Notes under the pieces: generated by a model | Seen by the model: only the letters and a program-made list of their open reading frames with translations | What the model was told of the DNA's origin: nothing | Database searches by the model: none | Shown: piece by piece, positions 35,931 through 46,952 of the stretch | Position numbering within the stretch: position 1 is the first letter of the stretch | Layout: the number at the start of each line of letters is the position of its first letter | DNA from: Cyclina sinensis | Taxonomy: Eukaryota; Mollusca; Bivalvia; Venerida; Veneridae | Length of the DNA stretch: 64,000 nucleotides | Direction of reading: 5' to 3' | Assembly: GCA_012932295.1 (NCBI GenBank) | Contig: JAAONU010000001.1 | Span: forward strand, 7,215,104 to 7,279,103 | Program-made: the position numbers and the translations under genes

Positions 35931-38900
35931 GGCAGATTCAAGAATTGATTTTGTTAATAGCTTCTCTTCTTTCGGTTATAAAACATTTTTTATGAATGTG
36001 CATTTCATTTCAAGTCATGTTCGTTTTACAGTATGGTGTTTGAATCTCAGGATCTATTTTTCAAACTTTATTTAATCCAGCTTGCCAGATGACAGCTTTT
36101 AATACAAACTGATTTCCGAGCAGTTTGCCTCTAAAATGCCCATTTGTTTACTGTCACGCACACAGTCACGATTTCTGATATATATATACATATTAAATCA
36201 TCTGTGTATGCAATACTAGATTCTAGATTCAATAACTAGATGAAAGTATACCATATTTGTAAAACTCTACAAACATTTTACCTGATTTTTATTTTCTATT
36301 TTACGCATTTACGTTTAAGACTGAAATGATTGCATTGAACTGTTAAATCATAGTATAAATTTGAACATTTATGTCAAAAACGCATCATTAACTTTTAAAA
36401 CTATCTGCTCTCATACATAAATGTGATCCGTAATATAAAAGTTGACATGTACACACGCAGATTTTAGCAGTGGTACAAAATTAGGTTAGAACAGCTAAGA
36501 TGTTTTCGTTATAGAAAGAATTTAGCAGTGAAAATACCTGCAGAAAAGTCAGCTATCTATTTTTGTGAAAGTATAGTAACGCTTCAAACTCATTTAACTG
36601 ACCCCCTCAAATCGCTTTTAGATATTTTGTGCAGACATTTCCATTTTTTATAAATGTTGAAACGGACGCAGCTTAAAGCTTTGAAAACAAAGGCAGACAT
36701 TCTGGAGAGTCAGTTCTTTGATTCGTCGAACTTTGATTTTCCAGGGAAACTCACAAGATGTCAGAATAATCATTATACATGTATTTTTTTGATATATGCA
36801 GACGGACGCACACTTTCTTTGAAGTGTTATCTCTGTCAATATGGAAACGCTTTCACATCTGCAATCCTCCTTGTAATGTACAATGATGTGTTATACTTAT
36901 GTCTGTAACTATGGACAAAATCACGCATTAAAGAATATATATCATGTCACGTTATTTTATTTTTGCACTATAAAATTGTTAAAGGATGCAGTCCATTTTA
37001 ATGCCAATATTTCATTGTTTAATATGCATCTAAAGGATCATATTTGATAACTTGTTACTGATCAGTCTAACGGCGTTTAATTAGGACACACGTACCTAAT
37101 TCTACGTTGCGTCAACGTAAATTGACGTAATATCTTTTGCCGTATTGCAACACTGATACACCAATCAGTTATCTTGGTTTATTTAAACAGTCGGATATTT
37201 ACGTTCAAACGCCATATTTGTTCCTAGTGTTGTTTTATGGAAACGAAAAAACTCCCTGTGTAGTTAGCTCATTCGCTGTACAGAAATTCAAGGAAGATTG
37301 GTCATAGTACTAAAGTGGACAGACACTTGACCAGCTGTAATTGACAATGTGATTGCAGTATAAGGAGAAACACTTGACCTGACATTGGTTTTAAGTGGAC
37401 TACATGACTGCAGTTAACTTTAACTGGATATAACTGGTTATGACATAATGGACGACAGTGGACTCGATAAAACTGACTAGATAAACCTGGACTAACTTTA
37501 GGCATAAATAGACTACATGACTGCAATTAACTCGTTTATCTGGGCTTGACATAGAAAATAAGTGGTCTACGCGACCGATATTCGTTCTTAGTGTAAACAT
37601 ATTTTTAACATCGATTTAGAAACAATTTCCGTTTATTTGTTATTTTTTCTCAAAGATTTATTGTTTTCTGGGTTGAAACCAGTATGTTGTCGAAAGCGTG
37701 AATTGCAGAGAGTTACTTACGAACAGCTTCATATTTCTGACGAGAGGCCGTAAAAACAAAACGCACAGTTTTACTTCGATACGATCGTTCTATTTATCAG
37801 CCTAATTTCTAGAGAATCAAATGCAAAATTTTCCTTCAACATTACGTAATCTTTAAGAAGAGAACTGATACGTGAAACATGCTGAAAAAAAATATGTTAT
37901 TGATTGTGTCTTTATACCGCTAAACTTAATCAAATTGTATGAATTTGTCACATAATTATATAAACGCACTCGTATTAAAAGGTTGCAGACGTGCCTTTTA
38001 ACTGGTGCATCATTTAATGCCGGATTCTGTGAACTGTCTGTCCTTAAGACGGGCGATACCGTCTGTCAAAGGACTGTGATACAAACGTATAAATCCTTTG
38101 GTACATGACCCCGGGATGTCCGTAGTCAAAGCCCTTGTCTCGTGCTATTCACTGTCTCGAATCCCTGCCAAAGGGGCCAGTGAGGTGTGTCACTGAGCGA
38201 GAACATCGAACGTTTGTGTTTTTTCATCTCGATTAGAGTGTCTATATATCTTTCTGCGACCAGCAAAAACAGAATCAATTTGGTATAGCCTATATGTTCA
38301 GTTAAGTGTATTTATGTAGAAAAGGATTTTGTTTTACGGATGTTATGTTACAGAGACATATATTACAATCAAACTGTAATGGACATTATCCTAGGAGATT
38401 CAGTTATCTGGATTCTTTGATGGAATATCTAGAGCATTATGTGTATCTTCTTTTAGCGCTGGTATTTCAGTAGGAGATAGACATAACACCAGTCTAAGAG
38501 ATGATTTTATGGCAGAATACAACAATCGTCTGGCATCCTAATTAGAATCCACTGACACAGTTTTTTTTATCGAATGGTAACACCAGTAAAATAAGACCAA
38601 TAATCAGTATGACAAGGGAAGTTAATTTCAGAAAAACGCTTCCACGCTAATAGAGTCGGAAGAGTATTGCCCCTTAGTATTTTCTTCTCTCTTTTTCAAT
38701 ATTTAATCGTATACTGAACAACCAACCATGAAAAGTTGCGATCTGACTTGCGATCTGTTCGAGAGAGAGAAAAAAAAAGAGGTGAGCTATTTTTCTTGTT
38801 TTTTCAAGATCGTGTGAAATGTACTAAATAACCTTTGTGCTTCTCAATAAGTTGTAAGGCATTTTGTGTCAAACTAAAATAACATTTGTAATTGATGATT

Positions 38901-38984
38901 ACTTTAAGTAGTGATAGTCGCTTTTATTACTGTGTAGTATCTCTGTGATAAAATAAATGTAGTCTTATTAAAAACGCAGTTTCC
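35931..38984. other. intergenic, no gene recognised
   Basis: AT-rich. A small SINE B tail fragment lies at 37668-37722. The region 37290-37560 has repeated 'gtggacta', 'actacatgactgcagtta' and 'taactggata' strings suggesting a decayed short tandem repeat. The frames here (36654-36908, 37302-37526) show no family features. Confidence 0.5.
37668..37722 (-). repeat. SINE family B tail fragment
   Basis: 'ggttgaaaccagtatgttg' and 'cgaaagcgtgaattgcag' match, on the minus strand, the body of the other family B copies. Confidence 0.55.
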
Positions 38985-39823
38985 CTGGCTAAAATAAGGG
39001 GGCATGGGGGTACTTGAAAAATTTTTGGCGGGGGGGGGGGGGGGGGGGGTCGGATAGAGGTCTTGAACCCCGACCCCATTGTAGACTACTTTTTCCTGAA
39101 TACGCAACCCCATTGTAGACTTTTTAGGCATCTTAGAAACCCCATTGTAGACCAACATGCAAAATCATACACCCCTTTTTCAGGTGTTTATACATTTATA
39201 TCATAAAATTTTAAGACAGTATGAGGCATAACTTTATTTTAACAAGATAAATTAAGACGTAAATTCAATGACAGTCCTTGCTCTCATTGACCGCCTTTCA
39301 CCACTTTCTTGTCTGGGTGGTGCAACAACAGTGGCTTGCACAGGTTGGTTATTAACCTGAATACCAAATTCCATTTTCGCAACAAAAAAAAATATTTAAA
39401 ATTTCAGAGCAATTCGAAGTAAAATGATTAATATTATTCCATGCACATGTATAAATACCCTTGTTCATTTCATGTCAAGTAATTGGATATAAGACAATAT
39501 GCATGCCATGGACTGCTTGTAGTTTGTTCCAGATGTTATTTCCTGCTGTGCAATACGTAGAGATTGTGATAAGGGATGAAATTTATATAATAATTATGAA
39601 GTAAGCTCTAAAATGACAGGGTACTGTTATAATCCAATAAAGATGCTGACCTGCTATGATTAAGATTAAATTACAACCCCATGGTAGAATTTAACCCCAT
39701 TAGAGACTAGAATTTACAGACCCCTTCAGAGACACAGTAAAAATGACATACCCCATTGTAGACAAAAATATGGAAAAAATACCTCCGTTTGTCAGAACCT
39801 CCCCACCACCCAATATATAGCGG

Positions 39824-39866
<43 letters not shown>

Positions 39867-39875
39867 GCATATAGG
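38985..39875. repeat. repeat block framed by 20-G and 38-C homopolymers
   Basis: 20 consecutive G at 39030-39049 and 38 consecutive C at 39827-39864 bracket about 780 bp. Just inside both ends are copies of CCCCATTGTAGAC (about 39073, 39110, 39139 and 39753), and 'ggggcat'/'cgggcat' occurs outside both runs. The arrangement suggests one interspersed element with inverted homopolymer ends. No coding content. Confidence 0.7.
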
Positions 39876-40926
39876 GCACCTCTGAGACTACGTTATGTTG
39901 AAGGATTTGAGCAAAGAAAGAGGTAGGAATTCTATTTATGCTTAGTTTCTGTAAAAATTACATTTATGTCTCTGTGCAAATCAACCAGGCGAAACATACT
40001 TTGTTTGTACATGTACATGTTTTTCTTAACCTATAAATGCAGATATAGTAGAGAAAGACATAATCTCCTGTCTGACACGATGTCACAAAGTTAACGTTTA
40101 TGTGATGACATGAAAGTAAGCCGATGTTTTTTTTATTCCTTGTGTAAAGCATGTCAAAGACACTAGGTCTTCAGTTACGGTGCAAACAATCCAATGGACA
40201 AATAATTGATTCCCAACCTTTTGAAAAATATTTTTGACGAAATCCTCACTGGCATCAATATGTGATGAAGGCCCTCACCCCACCCCCTTGTGTAATGGCA
40301 CAGACCTAAAATACCATGAAAAAAGTTGACTTGCCAAATGATAAATCACCGTTCAGCAATGCCGCACAAAGATGTTTATAAGTATTTGTATTGTGTTGAG
40401 AAGCTACAAACGAAGGATTATATAGCTACCTACTTTAGTCACTTTTAGTGATGTGTCCAGAAATGGATTGTTACATAGTCTTACATTTCTTCCTCTCTCT
40501 GTTATATAGTAATCTCTTAAATATCATCAAGAAAACAAAATGAAACATGCTGTTTGTTTTATAACTGGTTTTCACAATGTCTTGTTTCCATATTATGTAG
40601 TTTTTCTATTTTCTTATTCTTATAGTTCATCTGTGCTTTAGATAAATAAAAGAAATATAGATATCATACTTTAACTGACAGTACACTCAAGAAAACTTGG
40701 GCTGCTTTTTGGACGTCCAAGATTCTGTTCCAAAAGCTAGCCAATACTATATCGTACAGTTGAAGCTGTTTGGAAGCAGGTTTTTTTTAACGGTTGTATG
40801 TCGTTTTTACTTATCACATAAAACATGCCAAGATTTTATGGTAACTATCCAAACATATAATTATGCATTAACAATTGACATCCAAAATAACTAAATATAT
40901 GCTTTAGGAATTCAGTATTAAAGGGT
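39876..40926. other. intergenic, no gene recognised
   Basis: AT-rich spacer, nothing supportable. Confidence 0.5.
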
Positions 40927-41205
40927 AAAAGCGGGTCACTGGTCCAGTGGTAACGCACTAGACTGGTAATCAAGGCGTTGCGAGTTCAATTCCACGCTTT
41001 TCCATAAACAGTTCTTCGTATCTTTCGGATAAGACGTTGAACCGATGGCCCATGTATCAGTGTTGTACACTGAGCAGGGAAAACAACCAGGGATGTCTCT
41101 GGAATGGGATGATTACTTGTCTTGCACTATCCTCACAACCCTAAATAACTAACCTCTAACGATGGACGTCGGTTATATGGACAACCGGTACCGATGATAA
41201 ACTCA
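40927..41205 (+). repeat. full-length tRNA-derived SINE, family A
   Basis: The head (40927-41000) looks like a tRNA: AAAAGCG pairs with CGCTTTT as an acceptor stem, A box TGGTCCAGTGGT (40940-40951), B box GAGTTCAATTCC (40982-40993). The body includes 'gataagacgttgaaccgatg', 'tgagcagggaaaacaaccag' and 'cttgcactatcc'. The body is shared with 11738-11915 and the head and body with the minus copies at 29030-29200 and 58490-58757. It is not a functional tRNA: the anticodon arm does not fold cleanly. Confidence 0.85.
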
Positions 41206-41646
41206 GATAGGCGTTAAAGGGTAAAACCGTTTGCGAAAAAACTATGGCGATTGAATTTGATATTTGTTGACAAACGTGTTTTCTGCGTATCCTGAAATGA
41301 CCATTTCGGAATTTAAAAAGAAAAACAAAAAAACTTAAGAATTCAACCATCCCAGCATGCTATTTGTAGACACAGCAAATATATTTTAGCACGGACTGTC
41401 CCTGTTTATCGAGCGTTTTCTGATCCTGATAAATGTGCTAATCAAACGTCAGTCCGTTTCCATGGTAAGAGTCAAATATTTAAATCTAGTATACAATACT
41501 GATACACAAATAGGCACTTATTCACATTTTTCCTCTGTCTGTTGCTTTTATCATAAAATAAATAAATCTAACAGTGCACGAGTTAAATATAAGGACAATT
41601 CGGTATCAAACTGTTCATAAAATTCCGCCATATTCTTCGGAGCGTT

Positions 41647-41706
41647 ATGACGTCACCAGATAAAACGAATCTGTCCAGGAGAGGTTCTTACGGGATTTTG
41701 AAAGTG
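41647..41706 (+). CDS. R-x-x-S protein exon 1
   Basis: 20 codons, MTSPDKTNLSRRGSYGILKV, ending phase 0 at GTAAGA. Contains the first RRxS site. Confidence 0.68.
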
Positions 41707-43708
41707 GTAAGATTTTTTTTCACACTACAAAATACTTATCATACTTCGACAAAAGTGTTTCAGACCGTTGGGCGTCCGTAGGTCAAAGAGGGCTTGTTCA
41801 TGGAAGTGTTAAGGTCAGTATATTAATACAGAAGGGGTACCTAAAACAACTTATACTAGCATATTGAACTGCAAATTAGACTTCCATTTAAGTGCACACG
41901 TTAGTCTAAATATCCTCAATGTCATGTCTTACCCAGATCAGCGTATATATTTTCTTATAAAAAGCAAATTAAGTAAACCGTAATTCAGACGGACGGAGTT
42001 GAAAACCTTTTAAGGCTTAGGCTTAAAAGAAATGAAAGACACTTTTTGATTTACCAGAGCTGGTTGGTTGTGAGTTAGACAAAGGCAGTCGGCTGAACAG
42101 GTGAAGACAATTTGTGACACCGAACCCGTTCTTGATCATCAATTTTTTTTTTTTTTTTTTTACTTTTTTGGAAATTGGTTACATGTTTTAATTAACAAGC
42201 TATAAACTTAACTTAGGTTATAAGTAAGTTATATTCATATATTTTTATATACATTTAAGTTCGTAATGAACGAGAACTTTCAGTAATCTTAGACTCAGTA
42301 TATTCCTGATAGACCTCGCATATATTACATATATATATATATATACCGTATATCCTGTTGTTCCATATTACAACAGGAAATTTGTCTGTTATATATCAGT
42401 TCATTAACTTATTTATAATTGGTTTCGTTCGTGAAACTGTTTTCAATAAAACATTGATACCTGAAATAGACAAAGAACATAGAGGATTGGCTTGTTGTTG
42501 TTGTTGTTTCCCTTTTTATTGTTTTTAATGCGGTTAAACTTTATTTGTTTTATTTTCCCATTTTCATACCAAAAAGAAAGACCAAAGTTTTATGGCGTAT
42601 CACTGTTAAATGATAACAAGACTTAACTATTATTTTCGGCACTGCGGTTATTGAAATTTAACCATAACTTATTCTGAACAATCGTATTCGACAAAAAGAA
42701 GAAGATCATTTTTCGTCGGAAAACAACAACAACAACAAAAAAAACAACGTCATTTTAACTTGAAATGCACCAGAAGTGCATATTTGCCTTTGTTTTATCT
42801 TTACCAAGTTTTATCTTTATTTTCAGGCGGACAACAACGTGACAGAAGGTTTTCCCAGACGTCACTCCTATGTGGCCAAACGTGAGTATGGTTTCCTTTG
42901 CAATAAAAACCATGAGAGGAAATGACTGATTTCTGTAAGAACCTTGGTTTCGTTCATGTGAACTAAGCTTCCAACAGATAATGAAGATAAAAAATCACTA
43001 TTTCACGTACGACTGTTCTAGTGTCCACATGCATATTTAAAAGCAACTGCATCTATGCATGAATTACAAATTTCCACATAAAACCAGATTTACAATCAGA
43101 TAATTCTTTATCTGATTTTAAGCAATATTTTAGTGATAGTCTGGCTATATGAGCAATGAGTTCGAACAGTTCAAAGAGCTGACAGTACTATTGATTTATT
43201 ACCAGACACCTTGACATGCTCGATCATCTTAGTCTAGGTGCTGGTGTGTTATTGATGCCTTGCTCACTTAAACTTACATATTTCAGCCTCTGTGGGTACT
43301 CTTGTCCGTCGTCACTCGGAAATTACACTACCAGAAATACAAGCTGTCAAAACAATTGAAGACAAGAAAAGGTCCAAGCTTTTCCGACAGTATTCCATGA
43401 TTAACGCGCCTAAGGTCCTGACAGAACGGCCATGTAACAAGAAAGAAGTTACAAAAGAGAACATGGCTAGAAAACACTCTTATGACGATTTGGTTTTACC
43501 CAGAGTTCCGTCGGTTACTCCGGAACCGGAAGAAATAAGAAAGTTAAGTCTGCGCAGGCGCAGTGAGACGCTCGAGACAGAGTTCATAAATGGATCATAC
43601 AGGCCAAAACATTGCTGGTGCTTGAGATGTCAGCTTATGTACTCGATGTTTAAAGCAGGAGATGACAGGTTAAATATGTGGGGAAACTACCCCTGCTTCA
43701 AAAGATGA
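41647..43708 (+). CDS. unrecognised 178-residue protein with repeated R-x-x-S motifs, three exons
   Basis: Exons 41647-41706, 42827-42881 and 43287-43708 join in frame (phases 0 and 1) with GTAAGA/TTTCAG and GTGAGT/TTTCAG boundaries. The start is the first ATG after an in-frame TAA at 41590-41592. The protein has no signal peptide or membrane segment and is basic. Seven sites fit basophilic kinase consensus: RRGS14, RRHS34, RRHS49, RQYS75, RKHS103, RKLS126 and RRRS131. Several are followed by a short stretch and P-x-[IV] (S49...LPEI, S75...APKV, S103...LPRV), which suggests degenerate 25-28-residue repeats. The C terminus has Cys148, 150, 153 and 175 (CWCLRC). Inference: a multi-site phosphoprotein, possibly a PKA or 14-3-3-type target. 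I do not recognise the family. The three exons sharing the same RRxS motif argue that the gene is real. Confidence 0.75.
41648..41655 (+). promoter_or_regulatory. perfect CRE overlapping the start codon
   Basis: TGACGTCA begins at the second base of the ATG, so codons 1-3 (ATG ACG TCA) are themselves the CRE. If transcription starts close upstream, CREB/ATF could act here; this is inference. Confidence 0.4.
41707..42826 (+). other. R-x-x-S gene intron 1
   Basis: 1,120 bp, GTAAGA...TTTTCAG. Contains a T run at 42143-42160, a TA microsatellite at 42328-42345 and a small hairpin CCTGTTGT/ACAACAGG at 42354-42377. Confidence 0.7.
42827..42881 (+). CDS. R-x-x-S protein exon 2
   Basis: 55 nt: ADNNVTEGFPRRHSYVAK plus one base, between TTTTCAG and GTGAGT. 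Holds the second RRxS site. Confidence 0.75.
42882..43286 (+). other. R-x-x-S gene intron 2
   Basis: 405 bp, GTGAGT...TTTCAG. Nothing else recognised. Confidence 0.75.
43287..43708 (+). CDS. R-x-x-S protein exon 3 and stop
   Basis: 422 nt; completes a Pro codon, then 139 codons and TGA. It starts SVGTLVRRHSEITLPEI and ends at NYPCFKR. It holds five of the seven R-x-x-S sites and the Cys cluster. GC-richer than the flanks. Confidence 0.8.
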
Positions 43709-44962
43709 ACTGTTACAACACATGGTAAACGTGAACAAAATATTGTGAACTCTGTAAACATACTTTCAATCTTCTGCCGTTAATTTACTCTAATATGAAC
43801 TATGGCAACGTCTCAAGCGACCTTTTGTAATTCCTATAGTCTATCATTAGATCTACTTTAATCACACCAATTTTGATCACAAACAAATTCTTGCAGCCGT
43901 CTCATATATTTCAGCAGACGAAGTGTTTTACAGGCTCGAACATTATGACGTAAAAGCGTAAAGTGGATCATTCTGGCCCAGTTTTTTTTATCCAAAAAAC
44001 CGGACGAATTTTTTAAGTTGGACGGTAGCTGAGATTTGTACATTCCAAAGCTTATTATTCGCGGTACCTTAAAACGCCCACTCGATTGAGCTTGCGTATG
44101 ATAACAGAAGAACTCCTAAGCATGACGTCACACACTACTAGCAGTGTATGTGCTCTTTGAAACTAGGCTAAAAAAGTAGACTCATATCTATTCTGAATTT
44201 CGCTTATGATTTTACAGACGTTCAGTGGTTATCTTCTTGCATTGAAGGTCGATAGATTACGACGATTACTCAAGGGTCTACGTGTGTTTTCTCTCTTTAC
44301 AGATCTAAATAAACTGTTGTTTGAATTTCTACAAATAATGTTTATGACTAGCAAACAGATGTGTGTCAGATGCCACACAGACGTCATGTATTCGGAAACC
44401 AATTTTCCACTATGTTTAAAGTGCATCGTTATTTGTTTGCATCCAGGTTTTAAAAAAAGGATCGTTTAAGAAACAAAGGCAAACCTAACACAAAGAACGT
44501 AAAACAAAAGTTTCATTTACAACGGTTAGAAAAAAAACATCAACAACATCAACAGCAAAAGGGCAGGTTCTTGCGTTTCTTACCTCGTGTGGCAGCCCCA
44601 ATATACATATCCATCTACATTGTTTTGTTAAAGAAGCGACTGAATTATTTAGACCGAAACACCATTTCTGTTTCTTGTTTGTGCTCATAATTCAGTGCAT
44701 AACACTTTTAACAGACGAAAACTGATAACAAACATATAAAAACACCCTAGACGAAGACGACAAACAGTTGAACTCCTAATCTAAGAACCTTGACCGATTT
44801 ATCTCCGGGTTGTTTGACCTTTGGTAAGCATTAAGCAAGAGTCTTGTTGTTTCATTTAAAGTTAGCCACGACGTTCTTGTATTGCTCGAGTCTCAAACAA
44901 AGTGGGTAACAGTAACTTTGATTACTGATGCTTTCAATTTGGTCCAACGAGTTGTTTGTTGA
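43709..44962. other. 3' flank, no further gene recognised
   Basis: Includes the 3' UTR of the R-x-x-S gene; no AATAAA close to the stop was found. A perfect CRE (TGACGTCA) lies at 44123-44130. The 87-codon frame at 44206-44469 has two Cys pairs (CVRC, CLKC) but no supporting splice context and is not accepted. Confidence 0.5.
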
Positions 44963-45110
44963 GAAGCAGTGGTCGAGAGGATAGAGCACCTGACTCACGA
45001 TCCGGCGGTCGCTGGTTCGAATACCGGTGAGATTATCCAGTGACTTTCTGCAGTCCACGCTTCCGGCACAAGAACTGGCTTGAATGCGGAGGCAGTCATC
45101 GGCCGGCAAA
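44963..45110 (+). repeat. tRNA-derived SINE, family B
   Basis: Head GAAGCAGTGGTCGAGAGG (A-box-like GTGGTCGAGAGG at 44969-44980), B box GGTTCGAATACC at 45014-45025, then a body with 'cagtgactttctgcagtcc', 'acgcttccggcacaagaact' and 'ggcttgaatgcgg'. This is the clearest family B copy. Confidence 0.8.
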
Positions 45111-46742
45111 ATTTAAGTTGCGATTCGTTGTGAAACAAGTAGCTTTAAACCAAACTGAACTAAAAGTGTTTTTTCTTCAATTTGAGGTTGGGGTGGGGAG
45201 AGAGGTTACATCTCAACTTTGTTAAATCAAATTTAAAGTTTCTTTAAAAGTCTTTCTGAAGGGAAAGGAGGAGAGAAGGGGAGGGGGTGCGGGGTGTGAG
45301 TGAAGTAAGAGTAGGATAGTATCAAGTCTCAGAACTATGTAATATAGATTTATTCTGTCTTTATACTAGTTTTTTTTAAAAATGATCTAGATTTATATAT
45401 ACACGGAATGAAATACATATAATATCTATATATAACTTTAATGTGTCTATAAGTCTACAAAGACCATTTGCTGTACACAACAGAGAGAATACGTTTTTTC
45501 TAGCTCTGTAAACCATTTTCAGCAAAAACGTCAATAAACGTAAATGTTACATAGTCTTCGATTTGCTCAAATTACTTATATTTCAAGAAGAATACTAACT
45601 AATAACCTATATGTGTTAATATCAGTTTATACCAAAGACAATTTGTCATCGTTCTATAACAATATTAATTTGAAAAGACATCTTTTTCATGACCAAACGG
45701 TTTTTGTTTGTCAATTTGTAGGTTTCTTTGATTTGCCTTTTTTCTAAACAAGAATTAAAACAAAACAAAACAATGAATCAAACGTAGAAACTTCCATTCT
45801 GCTGGAAAATAGATTTTCACAAAAATGAAAAAAAGAATTTCAGTTAACAAATATTCATGTTATAAATTTGGAAACCCAACCAGCATTTTAGTGACTTTTA
45901 CACGTAACTTAAAAGGATGTGCATTTATCGTTTTAATCCGTTGAACTTGTTAGCTTTTGATAGAAATTTACAAAATTATGCTCAGATGTGTGAAATTCAC
46001 ACATATGTACAAAACTAAAATGTATTAAAAACTATTAAAGATAATGAGAAATTAAGTACAAATCTTTCACACAAACCTCAAAGAGTTATTTCCCTTTATA
46101 CATACGGCTGTCTCACTGACATACAATGAAGGATACAAAATACAATAAATGAGTATTAAAAAGTGTCTTTTAACAATGAAAATGCCAGTTTATATCAATG
46201 GCACGATACAGTTTACTTGTATACTCATTCGTCCGTTTTATTTTTTCTTTTCGACATTCGCGGATATACCTGCTTATTCCAATGTAGTTTTTAAATTTGA
46301 ACATCTATATTACCTATTGTAAGTTTGTTCTTAAAATATTTTAAAATGTTATAAACATAGAAGAAATTGGTTAGATTTTGGCAATAATATGATGAAAAAT
46401 GCCCTTAGTGATACAACCTCCACTGATTTAAATCAAATCTTTGCCGTATCTTTTAAGCTCTATTGAACTTTATACAGATGCTTTGATTAGGAAATCCAAT
46501 GTTTTTACTGTTGACTGGGCCATTCAGTAACTCGCAACGTGTAGAACAGGTTAAAACTTCAGTAACTCAGAGCAAGGGCATGCAAACAGATTTCTAAAGA
46601 TCTTTTAACAGTAAGTTAAACAAAGTAGTAGGCCTTTTAAAAATGACTTTAACATGGGATGGACAAAATGGATTAAAAAAGAGAAGTGTTTCAAAACAAC
46701 CATTAGAGTCACCATTTCACACAAACTAAAACGGGTGAGTTA
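45111..46742. other. spacer and probable 3' UTR of the claudin-like gene
   Basis: AT-rich. On the minus strand TTTATT complements (AATAAA-type signals) occur near 46237-46242 and 45349-45354, either of which could end the claudin-like transcript. A purine/G-rich patch lies at 45260-45310. Confidence 0.45.
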
Positions 46743-46952
46743 TTATTGCCATCTCCACTGAGCAGGGGCCGTTTCGGGGCCGTACGTAATGGCAGGTAGG
46801 GGCTGGCGGTTCTCCATGTCGTACAAATAGGGGCCCTGGTAGGAGTAGCCCGCTGGTGGATATCCGTAGTAATACTCCTTATGTGGGGGTTCCAGAGGCA
46901 TTGGGTAGCTACGTTCTAGATAATCGCGGGAACGTCCCTTGTCCAAATATTC
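46743..46952 (-). CDS. claudin-like gene last exon
   Basis: 70 codons including TAA, phase 0 after TTTCAG. Starts EYLDKGRSRDYLERSYP and ends APAQWRWQ. Cytoplasmic tail with about a dozen Tyr residues and Pro/Gly, GC-rich against its flanks. Confidence 0.85.
   Translation of the reverse strand, partial: EYLDKGRSRDYLERSYPMPLEPPHKEYYYGYPPAGYSYQGPYLYDMENRQPLPAITYGPETAPAQWRWQ

Noticed and set aside
40927..41000. Functional tRNA gene
   Set aside because: Acceptor stem and A/B boxes are good but the anticodon arm does not fold and the sequence continues into a repeated SINE body.
44206..44469. 87-codon frame with CVRC and CLKC pairs, after a TTTTACAG string
   Set aside because: Considered as an extra exon of the R-x-x-S gene, but exon 3 already has a stop, the composition is otherwise random and no partner exon fits.
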